Shown here: in pieces, positions 26,706 to 39,682 of the stretch
Layout: every line of letters begins with the position of its first letter
How positions within the stretch are numbered: the stretch's first letter is position 1
Origin: Scenedesmus sp. ARA3
Taxonomy: Eukaryota; Chlorophyta; Chlorophyceae; Sphaeropleales; Scenedesmaceae
Direction of reading: 5' to 3'
Assembly (NCBI GenBank): GCA_004335835.1
Contig: RWJK01001689.1
Span: 1 to 64,000 of the forward strand
Length of the DNA stretch: 64,000 nucleotides
Made by a program: the position numbers and the translations under genes
The notes under the pieces: generated by a model
The model's input: the letters and a program-made list of their open reading frames with translations, nothing else
The model's database searches: none
Told to the model about the DNA's origin: nothing

Positions 26706-27624
26706 GCTGTACCTGTTCGGACGAGATTCTACCAACCTATGCAGCAAGTAACAATAGTTGACAATGACCACACAATGTGCGGCTACAACGACACAGCGTC
26801 AGGCTGCCGAAATTACTCGAAGCGCGAAAGGCAACGGCAGGAACTCGCACGTAGGCGGCTGTTTCACTGTATAGATTACTAGTCCGAGTGTACTGTTCCT
26901 TTTAACTACACCGTAGTGGGCATCCTCGAGTGACATAACACCAGCAGCGATGCCGCTCAGTGCTGCTGCTGCTACTGTTGCTGTAGCTGCTCTGAAAGAT
27001 TGAGCGAGCAGTTGTACAAAGAAAGTTCAAGAACGAGCTAATAAGTTTGTTTTACACGTGTTTGGTGACCCCGTACATCGGTTGACCGCACCGCCCATGT
27101 CACCCCACCTGACCAGCCTGGCCAGGCTGCCATGGCAGTACTAGCACACATCTGCAGGGTTGCCAAATACTTTCACCGCTTGACTGGGCCACAAGAATGC
27201 CACGCTGCTGCTATGTATACGGCAGGGATCCAACCCTATTCAAGTGAACTTTGCGCAGAACAACCCTAACACTGTTGGAGACTGTGCCCCCTGCTCACTG
27301 CTGGCAGCACAGTGCGACTTGCTGGTCTGGCAGTGCAAGTTCTTCTCCACAGAGGATGGAAACTGTTACAAGGTGATGTAAAATCCAGGCTTGCATCGTG
27401 CAGTGTCACCACAAGAGTGATTTAACATTCACATTCATCAGTAGGCAACAATGGAACTGTGCAGTGCAGACTTGCTGAGCAACATGACCATTCATCATAG
27501 TTTCAAAGGTTGACGAGCAGCACAAGAAACCAAAACACTTGATTTTTTGTCGTCTAACAGAGAACAGCAATCCCACACAATGTGGCATTCCTAACATGCC
27601 GCAGCTGTTCCCATTGCCGCGTAA
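26706..27624. other. Intergenic between KRR1 start and surface protein A end
   Basis: Contains the KRR1 promoter region and the 3' flank of surface gene A. I see no exon. A TGTAA on the minus strand lies near 27363, about 260 bases past the gene A stop. Confidence 0.5.
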
Positions 27625-28005
27625 TCACAGCGCCACCACTCCCAGCAGTGCCACCATGCCGGCACCCAGCAGTGCCAGTCCGCCCGGCCCACTGATGGTA
27701 GCTGCATTCTTCCTTGGTGTGACGGGATTGCCAGGGTTGACTGTGACAGTTTGAGGAACATAGTCTGCCTTGGTCATCTCAGTCACGCCAGTGGCTGTGT
27801 ACGTGAGTGTTGCGTTCTTGATGTTGCCGCACACATCAGTCATCACAGCGCTGAACACATGCTTGGTGGCAGTGTCATTGAAACCACCCGCAGTGATGGT
27901 CATGGGTGAGCGGCAGCCGGCTTGCACCAGCTCGCCGTCATGATAGCAGTTGATGACGCGAGGCACGCCCACAAACTGCCACGTCAGCGTGATGTCATCA
28001 CCAGC

Positions 28006-28037
<32 letters not shown>

Positions 28038-30572
28038 TGCACCAAGTGAAGCCAAAACAGAAGCAGCTACGGTTTGGCAAGAAGGCGGTGCAGCTGCATA
28101 GTGAATTACCAACCGCCAACCTTGATGGCTTGGTTTAGCACCAGTCCTGTGTTACCAGCCTGTAAACCAAGGCTGCAGCGGTCTCTGCTCACCTGGATGG
28201 CTGAGGCCTGCTTGTCACACGAGATGTTGTAGAGCGTGGGCAGTGTAGACTTGCGTTGCACACCCACCAACACCCTGTCAGCCACAGTGGCTCCCATGTA
28301 CTCTGTGTAGCCCTGCACTGCTGCTATGTCAGTCTGGTTCACAGTTGTCTTGCCCTGCAGGTCGACTATGGTGGGGTACTTGGTGAACACAGAGGCCTGC
28401 GCAGGGCACAGCACGCACATGCAGACAGCGTCAGCTGGTGCTGGCTGTGAAGTATGGGAATGAAGGTGGCCGCTGCACATCAACACGCAAACGTGCAATT
28501 CGCCGCACAAGCTGTATCAAGATAAGCAAACTGCAATGCGTGCTGGGAGCCTTTGGTGACAGTCACAGTAGTGTGTGGGTGTACACAAACCTGGTTTCAC
28601 TTGCAGGAAAGCACCCAGCTCACCTTTGCACTCAGTGCATAGTACCCTTCTTGGAGCTGCAGGTCTTCGCTGTTGACGTTGAATGTGTAGTTGTCAGCAG
28701 CTGTTGCGTTGGACGGGACAAAGTAGTACTTGACAAGCTTGCTGCCAATGGTGTCCTCCAGGACATCTTCACGCCCCAGTGGGGATGAAAGGTTGCCCCA
28801 GGCTTGCAGGACGTTCTGGAACAGCATTGCAGGAGCATCCTCAGAGCCGACTGCCTGGCCATTGAGGCTGAGGATCTGGGCAGGTGTTGGGGCAACACCA
28901 GTGACTGTGGCTGTCAGCTGACCTGGCAGTGCTGTTGCAGTGGCGTCATCAATGCAGAGGTCGCTGAACGTAATGTTGGCAGTTGCCTGGTGGTTGTTCC
29001 TGCAGCATCAAAGTACAGCAGCAGAGAGCAGCAGAGAGCAGCATGAAAGTACCTAATTTGGCTACTTTGCAAGTACATCTCCAGTTGCAATAACCAGCGC
29101 TGTCCTTCAAGCAACATTCCTGCAAGCAAGAAGTCGCCGGTGCTGACAGGCAAGAGAAAGCCGTCACGGCGACACGCGCCCTGCTGCAGCTGCTCACCTG
29201 TACCAGCAGATTGTATGCTCGGAGGTCATGGGGCCTGTGAAGTTGACTGGCTGGTTGTCGATAGCGTAGCCATTGAGCGTGGTGGTGACTGTGACACATG
29301 ACTCCTCGCCAACCTGCAGCAGATGCATGCATCTTACGGTCTTCGTGATGGCCGCAGATGCACTCTACCCCAGCTTAATGCGGCAACCGTTGCATTGCTT
29401 TGACTGCAAGCAAGTGCTTTCGATGAACACTGGCGGTAAATATTCATCAGCGGTACTTTGTTGAGCCCACAGAAACATGTTTGTATCACCTCAACAGCAC
29501 AGCGGCTCCTGCAGGCACTACCTCACGGAGAATATGTTTGCAATACGTCGCCGCCCGTATGTTCCTGCAAGCCCATGCTCACCTCAGACAGCCAGCTGTC
29601 CTGCAACTGTAGCTTGCCAGCGTTACCAACCCTCTGAATGGCGCTTTCGCCAAGGACTCCATTGCGGCGCACAGTTGAAGTCCAAGTTGCACTCTGTGTC
29701 ACGTTGTGCTCCAGCCCCAGTAGCTTCCGGGACACAGGCAGCGAGGCACAGGCGGTTGCATCTGCTCCCTCAGTAAACAGTGGGCTCTCAGGGACAAAGT
29801 AGAGTGTAGGAACAACACCTGCAGGGTTGCAAGCAGCAGCACAGCTGTGAGGGCAGCAGTCACACACATTATACATCTGCAGTGACTGGGCTCAGTGGAC
29901 GTATTGCATGCATTGTGCTAGGCCATGGTTCTGCCAGGAAGCATGAAACAGCAGACACCATGATGACCAACACCTGCATGCTTACCTGCACCATACTCCT
30001 TCAGGGCGACTTTCAGAACACTATTGCCCACGCTAACACCAGCAAGCTCTGCCGCTGTTGTTTGGGCCGCCCGTGTCCACACCGCGGGGAAGTTGCAGAC
30101 ATCAGTGCCATTGCAGATGTCAAGGGCGTATGTTCCATTTGGGAGCAGTACATAGCGCCGGAGATCTGCATCGATGTCTGTGGCTGTTGGGAAGAAGTTC
30201 AACTTGGGCGCACAAGGATTGCTGCTGCTGATGGCACCGGCCAGGCCTGTGGTGTGAGGAAAGGATTGACAGCAGCGCTTTGGAACATTGCCTGGTATGT
30301 GAAGCGAAGCCATCTTCAGGCGCTCCGTTGGTCTCAATCAGCAGGCAGCAGTCCGACGCGTGACTACATCTGTCTGCAGGCAACTGTCAGTCGACAAGAA
30401 AGCACTACATACCACAGTGCACATTTCTTGCACCAAAAAGCCATGCAAAATATGCGTTATGAATGTATTGCCCTGCCGTCAGGTCAGACAGAGCACATTT
30501 TATCAACAAGCCCGTTCCCGCCTCACCTGCACAGCAGGCCAGTAGCACCAGTGCAACGGCCCGGGAGTCCAT
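27625..30572 (-). CDS. Secreted, probably GPI-anchored surface protein A
   Basis: Seven exons on the minus strand: 30572-30527, 30246-29986, 29818-29583, 29313-29198, 28999-28624, 28396-28193, 28005-27625. Phases close to 539 aa. Signal peptide MDSRAVALVLLACCAGLAGA. Ectodomain motifs shared with B and C: CAPKLNFFPTA, DVCNFPAVW, VTVTTTLNGYAI...TICWYR, DLQLQEGYYALSAK, ITLTWQFVGVPRVINCYHDG, VMTDVCGNIKNATLTY. There are many Asn-X-Ser/Thr sites and paired Cys, as expected of an extracellular beta-sandwich protein. The C-terminus is purely hydrophobic with no basic tail (GLALLGAGMVALLGVVAL), which fits a GPI-attachment signal. I do not recognise the family. Exon 5 joins what is interrupted in C, while the intron after exon 2 is absent from B and C. 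Confidence 0.72.
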
Positions 30573-30736
30573 CTTACACCTAAAAACAAGCAATCAGGCT
30601 TGACGTTTCGTACGCGAAGTCAACGAAGAGTAGCAGAGGTTGCTAGTTGCTGCAGCCCAACAAAGGCGAACTGTGCACTGCTTTCTCGAGGCTCGCTTGT
30701 CACGTCTGCCGACAAAGCCATTGAGCAGCAGGCAGA

Positions 30737-30748
30737 TGCTTTATACTC
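30737..30748 (-). promoter_or_regulatory. TATA-like box of surface gene A
   Basis: Minus strand reads GAGTATAAAGCA, about 165 bases before the ATG at 30572. Confidence 0.35.
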
Positions 30749-31878
30749 GTTAGACGGCAAGACTGTAGCACTTTGGTCATCTAACAATGACAGCAGTAGC
30801 ACTGTTGCTTAGCTACTGCCCCTATGCCACCAAGTTCCAGACTGCATGCACGCTGTTTATTGGCGGGCTGTGGGTAAACAAATTTCAACTTTTGGTGTCA
30901 CTTTTCTGCAGCACGGCAGGCGGTGTCCTCTGCCGCATGCAGAAGCTCAGACACATGTGTGCATCAGTTGCATGTAGAGCAGCTACGTATACGTAGTATA
31001 CCCACCAACTCGGCCTGCATCCGGCATGTTATGTGAGCGATAGTAGCTGCTGCAAGTAGTCATACGGACTGGCACGATGTTGAGGATTACTGACATGCAG
31101 CCTGCATTGCAGTGCAACCGGTGCAACAGCGCCTTGGACTGTTTAGTGTCACATGGCTGGCCTTGCAGGTGAAGCCTGCAGCTACCAAGCCTTGCAGTGT
31201 CTTGTCGAGCACAGCAAGCAGCATTGCATGGTCTGCCTTTTTTTAGCGCAAATCCGTTGTGAAGCTGATAGCTGCTACTTCAGCATCTGCTGGTGGCATA
31301 GGTTTTAAACTTTGCCGCAACTGCAGTGCTGCATGCAGCCTGCAGGATCACTTGAGTTGACATGACACGATGCAAACAGCCAGGTCAGGTGAACCAGATG
31401 TACGTTTGGCACCACCAACCTGGATGCTGCTCAAAGTTGGTGCCAAAGCCACTCTGAGTGACTCAGAACTGAGCCAGCAGCTGCTCAGACATCCACAAAC
31501 ATTGGCTGCGTAAGAGAACCACCAGCTGCAGCTTGAAGGAGATGCAGCGTTCCAAACGTGCAACGCAGCACTGGCACGAGTCTATGGCACAGTCCTGCAA
31601 GGATGCTATATGCATGCATCCAGTGAACCAAAGCGATACAACTGTGCCTCTAAGTGAGCTGGTGTGAGGCCACCACCCAGTTATTGCTATGAAAACCCCT
31701 GCCACGTGCACGCCACATATGTAGACAACACAACCTCCCTCATGGTCATGCTTTGCTGACATGCGCTAACCAGCCGTTTGATTCTGTGCATGCCAACTAC
31801 CTACGGCCTGCATGGCACGATGCAGAACCTGACAGCTTGTGCAGCAGCACCATGGCCCTGGCATCCTGCAAACGCTTA

Positions 31879-31883
31879 TTACA
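31879..31883 (-). terminator. TGTAA poly(A) signal of surface gene B
   Basis: Minus-strand TGTAA about 40 bases past the gene B stop. Confidence 0.35.
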
Positions 31884-31921
31884 AATGCTCTCACCCCTCT
31901 GCCCCCAACATTGCGATCCAT

Positions 31922-34895
31922 TTACAGCAGCGCAGCCAGCAGGCCCATGCCAAGGGTCAGCATGCCAGCAGCTGCAGTAGCGGCAGCGCCGTTCTTCTTG
32001 GGTGACACGCCCACACCGCCAGGGGCCACTGGGATATCATCCACCTTGGTCAGAGCAGTCACGCCCTGTGCGCTGTAGCTGTACTCAACCTTCTTCTCCG
32101 CACCACACACGTCAGTGATGACCACAGTGAACTTGATGGGGTCTGCGCTCACATCCTTGGCAGCAACGATGAATGGAGACTTGCAGGAAACGGCGGCATC
32201 GCTGCCGTGGGTGCACTTCTGGTCAAACACAGCACCGGTGATGGACCATGTGAAGGTGATGTCCTGGCCGGTCTGTAAGCGGCACACAGGCCGGCAGATA
32301 CAAGCATGTTAAGTGGGTTGTTGGCCATGTGGTAGGGCTTATGATTATGAAAGCGAGCACTGGCTGACAGTGCTGTTGCTCAACTGGAGATCATCTGCAG
32401 CAGCACCAATGTAACAGCTGCAGGTTTCATACCAACATATCTGTACACATAGGGCGGGTTGTTGTCTGTATGCTGCTCAGCATTGCGCCAATTTCAGCTG
32501 CACATGCAGAGTAACCTGCTGAGCCCAACACAGCCAGCCTAGGCCATAGCAAGGTGGGCGGCAAGGTGTCGATAGCTGCACAATAGCTCAGTGATCACCC
32601 TCAATTCAAACCCAGTCACGCTGCTCACCGTGATGGCTGCGCCTTCCTTGTCACTGCTGATGGCTGTCAGCAGCGTTGGCTCCTGCTGCACGCCAAATGT
32701 CTCACCCACAAACAGATCCTTGGCCATGACCTCAGTCAGGCCATTGACCTCCGTTACATCTGTCTGGTTAATGGGGGACTTGCCGATGCCCACAAGCTCT
32801 GGGTAGTTGGTGATCATGGAGACCTTGGCAGTAACGTTGTAGATGCCCTGCTGCAGGCTGGCAGGCAGGTCAAACGTGTAGATGCTGTCGGAGTCACTGA
32901 GGTTCAGGGACAAAGGCGGTATGATGTAGCTCACAAGGAAGTTCCTGAGATCTGTGTTCACGTCGTAGTCGGCGGTTGCGGCACTGCCGTCAAGCTCCTT
33001 TACTTTGGTGCCGCGAACGTTGATGACAGGCCTCTGCAGGGGCAGCGGGCCCATGCCCATAGTGATCAGCATGTCAGGTCCCCGCTGCATGATGACAGGG
33101 GCAGGGCTGATGGAGCTGATGTTGACCGTGACTGCAGCACAGCAGGCAAGGCAGACGGCAGAAGCGCTTAACACATCTACTTAAGGTGCACAGCTATGCA
33201 ATTACCTTGGTTCTTTGCAGCCTAGGGCAACATAGCTTTGTCATATAACATGCTGCCACAAGCATTGCTACCGCAATCTACAGTCATGAACGTCAGCCTG
33301 GACTGAAGACAAGCTGGCCTAGCTGGCAGTGCCTAGCATGGCTGAAGCGACAGTTTTTGCAAGCCTTGCTTTAGCAGCCCATGTAGCCGCTGTTCCAGAA
33401 AGGCGGCCTTGCAGCCAACATGGTGGCACAGGAGGGCATTTGCTGCCAGCACGCTGCTACATGTAGTGCAGTGACATGTCGTGCTGGCTGCAGTTACGAA
33501 GCGACAATGTGCTGCATGCTCCACTCACTTGTTTTGTTGTCGTTGGTAACATCACAGAGGCCCCTGGTGCTGATGGACACCTCAGCATTGGCATGCTCGT
33601 CGGCTGGAGGCTTAAACCAGCAGACAGTCCTGATGATGGTTTCAGTGGCACTGAAGTTGGCGAACGCTGGGGTGAACTCGATTCCTGTAATGTTGATAGT
33701 GATGGTGGCACATTGCTCACCCTGCAAGCATTTGCAGCAGCAAGCACGAACCGAGCGTTATGAGTGCATAAGCCTCTGCATTGAGGCCTGCCAAGAAACA
33801 TTCACAGGTTGTGATACCAAACGTTGTTTCTCAGCACATTTGCACCGGTGAGGGCCATGTGCTGCCGCGACCCCGGCGCTGCTGATTCGTTGCTGGCAGC
33901 AGTGTATGGCAGTATCTGTGTATGGTGTGCGCTTGGCGTCACGTGCGCAGGGGTAGGGTGAAAGTATCAGCGCCTGTCCTACGTGGCTGTATACAGATGT
34001 CTGGATTACTCACCACGTAATCCTCCTTGGGAATGAGCAGCTGGCCACCTGTGGCACCAAATGGGGTGGTCGCTACTGCTGCACCGCCAATCTTGACAGC
34101 ATATGTAATCGCGCCTGGCGTGGCGACAGTGTACGTGGTGTTGTCTGCCAGCAAGCGGCGCGCGGGCGATGGCGGTGGGCCAAGGCAGGCGTCATCGGTG
34201 ACATTCGCGCCAAAATTCAAGTAAGGGCTCTTGACCTGGAAGTACAGCACAGCGTCAACTGTCCTGGGCAGCACCACCTTTATCAGGCCAGTGTTGAAGG
34301 TGGTGCTGATGTCCAGAGAGTCAGCTGCCGTCTCCTGCGTGGCCCTTGACCACACAGCAGGCCAGTTGCAGTCGCTGCCGGGAGCGCAAGTTTCGATGAT
34401 GGGGGTGCTGGTGTTGCCAGTTGTGTTGTAGCCGGTAGTCCTTGTCAGGTTGACGCCCAGGGCTTCAGAAGTTGCAAAGAAGTCCACTTCGACGTCACAC
34501 CCTTCTGGAGCAGCAGCATGTACACCTGCATAAACAGAGCACAGCACACAGCAAAGCGGTGAATATAAGGTATAGGGTCTGCCATAAAAGTTCCTGATTG
34601 TCCCTGGTTGGTCCTGGTTGCTCATGACACTGTCTGGCGCTAGAGGCAGTGCTGCAGCAATGCAAGCAGGGGCTGCCTCTATGCAAGCAATGTATGCAGC
34701 AAGCAACGCCAGCTGTCAAACTGATGCAACACATTTGTTCCATCAGGCTACACGAGTTCAACATAGAAACACGTAATGGCAGGCGCATGTTCACGCGTGG
34801 CGGGCCTGGAGTCAATACATGTGTACTGTATCTCTGTTCTCACCTGCTGCAAATACGGCCAAAAGGCCAGCGACAAGCAAGATTTGCTTCTTCAT
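31922..34895 (-). CDS. Secreted, probably GPI-anchored surface protein B
   Basis: Five exons on the minus strand: 34895-34844, 34525-34014, 33721-33529, 33131-32629, 32272-31922. Phases close to 536 aa. Signal peptide MKKQILLVAGLLAVFAAG. Motifs: CDVEVDFFATSEAL, GSDCNWPAVWSRA, GEQCATITINITGIEF, IRTVCWFKP, ITVNISSISPAP, YNVTAKVSMITNYPELVGI, DITFTWSITGAVFDQKCTHG, VVITDVCGAEKKVEYSYSAQ. The C-terminus (ATAAAGMLTLGMGLLAALL) is a GPI-signal-like hydrophobic tail after a Lys-containing spacer. Middle paralogue of the cluster and the one with fewest introns: its 503-base exon 4 equals exons 4-6 of C, and its last exon equals exons 7-8 of C. Sequence divergence among the three is large, so the duplications are not recent. 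Function unknown; a cell-wall or surface-adhesion role is only inference. Confidence 0.72.
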
Positions 34896-35821
34896 TTTCA
34901 AGTAGCGTAGGCGGGGCTAGCGCCCGTCCACCACGACAAGAAGCAGGACTCCTCTCAGGCTCAAAACGAAGGGACGCCGACTGCTCTGTGTAGGCACCGA
35001 TAGTACGGTAGTTTGAGCTTACTTATACAGAGCAGGCGTGTACAGTTATGTACACGGCTCGCACTGCAGGAGGGTTTGTAGTGCTGGGTTCCAGTACAGC
35101 TGCTAACAGGTGCAGCCGAAGGGACACGGCGCCCAGACATGCCAATACAGTGTAACAAAGATTTATTCATCGATTGGTTGACGCTTTTTCTGGCTGCATC
35201 GATGTTACCTGGCGTTGAAGTACAAGTGGGCTTGCACAAGTACAGGTGGGCTGGCAGTGACAGCATGGTCACACATACCAATGCAAAGCAGATACATAAC
35301 CTCTCAAGATGAATCAGCTTCCGTTTCAAGCATCTTCATCCAAGGTGTCACAAGGAGCGTAGGTCATGACATGCGTTCATACTGACAGCAGCAGCGCGGC
35401 AATGCAAGCATTGCCAACCACCCAGTCAGCATGCAATCGCCTTCCAAAACCATACTGGTGTGAGCATGAGCATTGTTTGCTGTTGCGTCTGTAGCTGTGC
35501 CACGCTAGCAAGCATCAATCTGGCCTGCCGTACACCATCTACTTGTCCTTGTTATCAGCCCATTGTCAACAAAGCAGCTGCAGTGTTGACAGGCATGTGC
35601 ACAATGCCTATTGTGAATCAAGTTTGTTGAGCTCCTGCTCAATTAATTCTAGCTAGAGACTAGAGACGGCATCCCTCACAAAATGGCGGCAACAACGAAT
35701 GATCACGGGCCACCAGTCGTGGCCTACGGCTGCTGCTGCTGCTGCTATAGCTGTCTTCAGCACTAAACTTCACTCTGATGCTTCTCCAGCTACGCAGCTT
35801 CATGTCATACACTGCCTGCGC
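34896..35821. other. Intergenic between surface genes B and C
   Basis: Promoter side of gene B (TATA-like sequence near 35021) and 3' flank of gene C. No exon seen. Confidence 0.5.
35021..35034 (-). promoter_or_regulatory. TATA-like box of surface gene B
   Basis: Minus strand reads CTCTGTATAAGTAA, about 130 bases before the ATG at 34895. Confidence 0.3.
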
Positions 35822-38800
35822 TTACAGCAGGGCTGCAGCCAGCAGCACCAGCAGCACAGCCAGCGCGCCAGCTGGCTTGGCAGCAGCAGCGCTGTTCCTG
35901 GGCTGCTTGGAAGCAGCAGCTGGCAGAGACAGGTTGTCAGTGACAACTGGGATGTAGTCCACCTTGCTGACTGCCTGCACGCCCTGCTGCGTGTAGCTGT
36001 AATCAGCCTGCTTGCTGTTGCCGCACACGTCAGTGAACTCCACACGGAAGGTGTGCTGCTGGCTGTTGTGGCTCACATCATTGGCCTGCACAGCAGCACC
36101 AGGAGACAAAGCAGCGGGTTAAGCACAGGAAACTGCTGCTGGATGTGCTGAGTATGCGGCCATGCACTGCCAAAACCACTGTTTGTTGACTGCCTTGTGC
36201 AGTAGGTGTGTCTGTAGGCAGCTGCTGCTGCCCTGGCCGTTGACTTTCATGCTGCCTCCTGGGAGCTGTGGCAGTTGTAACATCATCGCGCCCTGAACAA
36301 ACTGCAACCTGCGGCTCACAAAAACCTGCGGCTCACCTGCACGATCACGCCTGAGGCGCAGTCGGGGATCTCCACGTCATCGTGGAAGCAGCGCTCCTGG
36401 CCGATGCCGGCAAACTGCCAGAAGAAGGTGATGGGCTCGCCAGACTGCAGCGAACCAAGGCGGCAGCGGCGACAGCAGCAGCACGTTAGAACAACATGCA
36501 TATAACAGCCGCATACTGCGCACATCCACATCATGCGGATCGACATACTGCAGGAGGCGGTGTTGGCACGATACCTGCACAAAAGCTGCCGCCACAACTG
36601 CAGCGCCACCCTCCTTGCAGCTGCGGCCCTGCTGTCTGCTGTGTTACACTAGCCGTGCTGCTGCTTGCTGCAAACAGACCACAGCCTCACCTGGATGTTC
36701 TGGTTGAGCTTGTCGCTGGTGATGGCGGACAGCGTGGTCTTGCTCTTCTGCACGCCCACCATGCTGGTTTCGTTGATCACAGTCACGCCAGAGTACTCCA
36801 CAAAGCCGCGCACATCCTCACCATACGAGTCAGCCTGCAAGCACAGATTCATAGCACCAGATCGGCAAGGCAAGCATGTTGGTTGGGTGGCGAGAGTACT
36901 CCACAAAGCCGCGCACATCCTCATCATACGAGTCAGCCTGCAGGCACAGATTCACAGCAGCAGGTTCCGCAGCGTCAGCATGTTAGTTGGGCGGCCAGAG
37001 TACTCCACAAAGCCGCGCACGTCCTCACCATATGAATCAGTCTGCAGGCACACACGCACATGCAGCAGCGCGCATGCGGAAGGTGCACAGCGTGAGAGTG
37101 TAGCTGAAGGGGAGTAGCAGCATCCTGCATGTCGCAATGTAGCCAGTACTGCCTGAAAAGCAGAGCTGGACGATTGCAAGCACACGGAACGTCATCGACT
37201 CACAGCAGTTGCAAATTCAACTGCCACCCACCTGGATGATGTTGGTGCGTCCATCAAGGTCAACAAGGTCAGGGAACTGGCTGACCAGGGCCACCTTGGC
37301 AGACAGCTTGTAGTATCCCTCATCAAGGCTGTCCTCGTCAAGCACAAAGCTGAAGGTGTCGTTGCCGGTGGTGTTGGCGGGCAGCATGATGTAGCGGTTG
37401 ATGAAGTTGATAGGGTTGTTCATGGTGTCATACTCCAGCTCCTTGATCACCTGCGGACAATGAGTGCACACAATCAGCAGAGCAGTGGCAAGGGTTTGGG
37501 TCAAGCACCCAACACTGTGCATAAACATCTTGCGCTGGAGCTAGCCTGGCAGCTTGGCGGGTGGGAGCGAGTGCATGCGTGTCGTGATGCTTGCGTGTAA
37601 TGAACACATGGTGAGAGTTACACCCCATTCTGTGCTGTTGTGCAGCTAACTTACCTCGCCGTTCAGGGTGCGGTTCTTGCGGCCGAAGAGGTGAATGACT
37701 GGGCGGAAGAGCATGGCCTGCTTGCCGTTGACCACAACGCTGCTGCCGTTCTGGCTCAGTTGCTGCGGCAGGGGCGCAATGTTGGAGATGTTCACAGTGA
37801 CTGCGGGCAGCAGCAGCAGCAGCAGCAGCAGACATCAGGCAACTGCTGGGGCACGCACATGCATGTCAGACCAGGGAGCAAGTTCCAGACGTAAGGTCCT
37901 TTGCAGACACAGCACGCAGCTTGACAGCTGTGCAGCAGGCGTGCTGGTGGCACGTCTGCAGTAGTGCATACTCTGCTTGTCAATCAACATACACGCCACC
38001 AGCATATGCACAAAACGTAAAGGCATGCGCTTGCTCAGGATCAGCTCCACTCACACTGCTGGGTGGTGCACATGTCAAACTCAAACTGCGCCTTGGCCTG
38101 CTGCGACATGCGGTACCAGCACACCGTCTGCACGGAGCTGAATCTGCTGGGGAAGCCAGGCAGGGCCGGGCTGACCTCCAGGCCAGTCACAGTCACGGTG
38201 ATGTTGGCGCAGTGCTCGCCCTGCAGGCACGAAGTGATGAGGTGTTAGTAACAGTGCTGATGTCAGCAGCGCAGCGCGTCAGGTTACGAGAGTCCGTGAC
38301 GTTGGGCCGGCAGCAGCGGCCGGTGAGCTAGTGGAGTTGGGAATTGATGGTGAAACAACTGCATGTGTGCAGCTGCCACCAGCGGATGAACACAATGCTG
38401 GTGTTGCCTGCATTGGATCTGCAGCACACATGCAGGTCGTGCTGCTGAGCAGCTCCCAGTACTATCAAGCTTATCGCCGCAGCCTAATGCACAGCATGTT
38501 TTTCAGAACTCACGTCCTTGTTGAGCTCCAGAGGGTCCAGCTGGCCAGACTTGCCGGCAATCTGGTCTCCCTCCTGAGCAGGTGCTCCGTCATATGACAC
38601 GCTGTAGCTCCACTCTCCTGCAGTAGCCACAGAGTAGCGCTGGCCCTCCGCCTGCTGCAGCCTCCTGGTAGCAGGCACTGGCACGCGTGACTGCGCACAC
38701 TCTGTCACGTCAGATCCCTCGGCCAGGAAAGCACTGATAGGTGTGAAGAACAGGCGGGGCTTCTCGTTTCCGTACTGCTTAAAGGCAACCTTGAAGAGAC

Positions 38801-39396
38801 CATCCTCGAGAGTGGTCTGCAGCTTGGTGGTGTATGCGCTCTGGTTCTTCTGCTGCCACACGGCAGGGAAGTTGCAGACTGTGTCGCCCTTGCAGGTCTT
38901 GTTGTTGATCAGCTGCGGGGCACCGATCTGGTCAGCAGTAGGGAAGAAGTTGAGGGTAGGGGAGCAGGGGTCTGCTGCCCTGGCCATGCCTGCAGACAGT
39001 ACGCCCAGGCAGCAGGCAGTACAGTGCAGCGTGCATGTTTGAATGAGTCGGCAGCAGTGAGGTGCATGGCCAGGTACAACAGTGGGTAGCATGCGTGTAC
39101 AAAATAGGCCACGCAGCTGCTGCTAATCTTGAACGTGAATGGAATGCAGTGGCGAGCTGTGTCTGCACACGGAATGCCAGCGCAGCATGTCCCGCCCCGC
39201 CATCATAACGTTGCAGCTGACCAAGACACTCACAGAAGCATTGATAACGGCAATGAAGTTTTATTGACTATATTCGCATCTTGAGCAGCTGTGTGTAGTC
39301 AATGCAAGCGGCCGCTGCTCTGTCGACAGCAGTCCCGATCCTCGCACCTGCGCACAGTGCCACGAGGCACGCGGCCACCAGAAGCTTGCCAGCCAT
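35822..39396 (-). CDS. Secreted, probably GPI-anchored surface protein C
   Basis: Eight exons on the minus strand: 39396-39348, 38989-38514, 38220-38055, 37800-37655, 37450-37232, 36834-36691, 36444-36337, 36085-35822. Phases close to 523 aa. Signal peptide MAGKLLVAACLVALCAG. Motifs: CSPTLNFFPTADQIG, DTVCNFPAVWQQ, GEHCANITVTVTGLEV, VQTVCWYRM, FTVNISNIAPLP, DEGYYKLSAKVALVSQFPDL, GEPITFFWQFAGIGQERCFH, VEFTDVCGNSKQADYSYTQQ. The tail AGALAVLLVLLAAALL is GPI-signal-like. Exon 6 has two further copies of its 5' start upstream (in sense), each with its own CAG acceptor at ~36940 and ~37042. Either could be used in place of the one at 36834, though only the nearest gives the conserved join directly. 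Upstream-most (in sense) of the three tandem genes; the TBCD 3' end lies only 287 bases away. Confidence 0.74.
36790..37045 (-). repeat. Three tandem copies of surface-C exon-6 start
   Basis: A ~100-base unit begins at about 36790, 36891 and 36991. It contains the exon 6 start (encoding ADSYGEDVRGFVEYSG), its CAG acceptor and upstream intron. Copies 2 and 3 have few changes, such as one base altering a Gly codon to Asp in copy 2. Confidence 0.92.
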
Positions 39397-39682
39397 TTTG
39401 CAGCTGCTTTTACAACTTCAGACGCTCGCAGCTGACTCCACTTTCTTTCACACTTGACAACTCCGACCCGCGTTTCTGGCACAGCAGCCCTATGTCGCTG
39501 CTAGTATTGATTGATACAAACCAAACAAACTGTTATTATGCAGGTCTCCTGCTTTGACGCCCAGCTATGCAGCGCGCGTATGTACTTTGGCGCCAGCATG
39601 CAAGAAACCGAACGTGACACCTGCCAGCAATACACACTCGTGACAGTGACAGCTTCAAAAACACACGCACCAGTAAATGCAC

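Larger units (their letters stand above)
30573..31921. other. Intergenic between surface genes A and B
   Basis: Promoter side of gene A and 3' flank of gene B. A TATA-like element is near 30740 and a TGTAA on the minus strand is at 31879-31883. I see no exon; short ORFs are unsupported. Confidence 0.5.
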
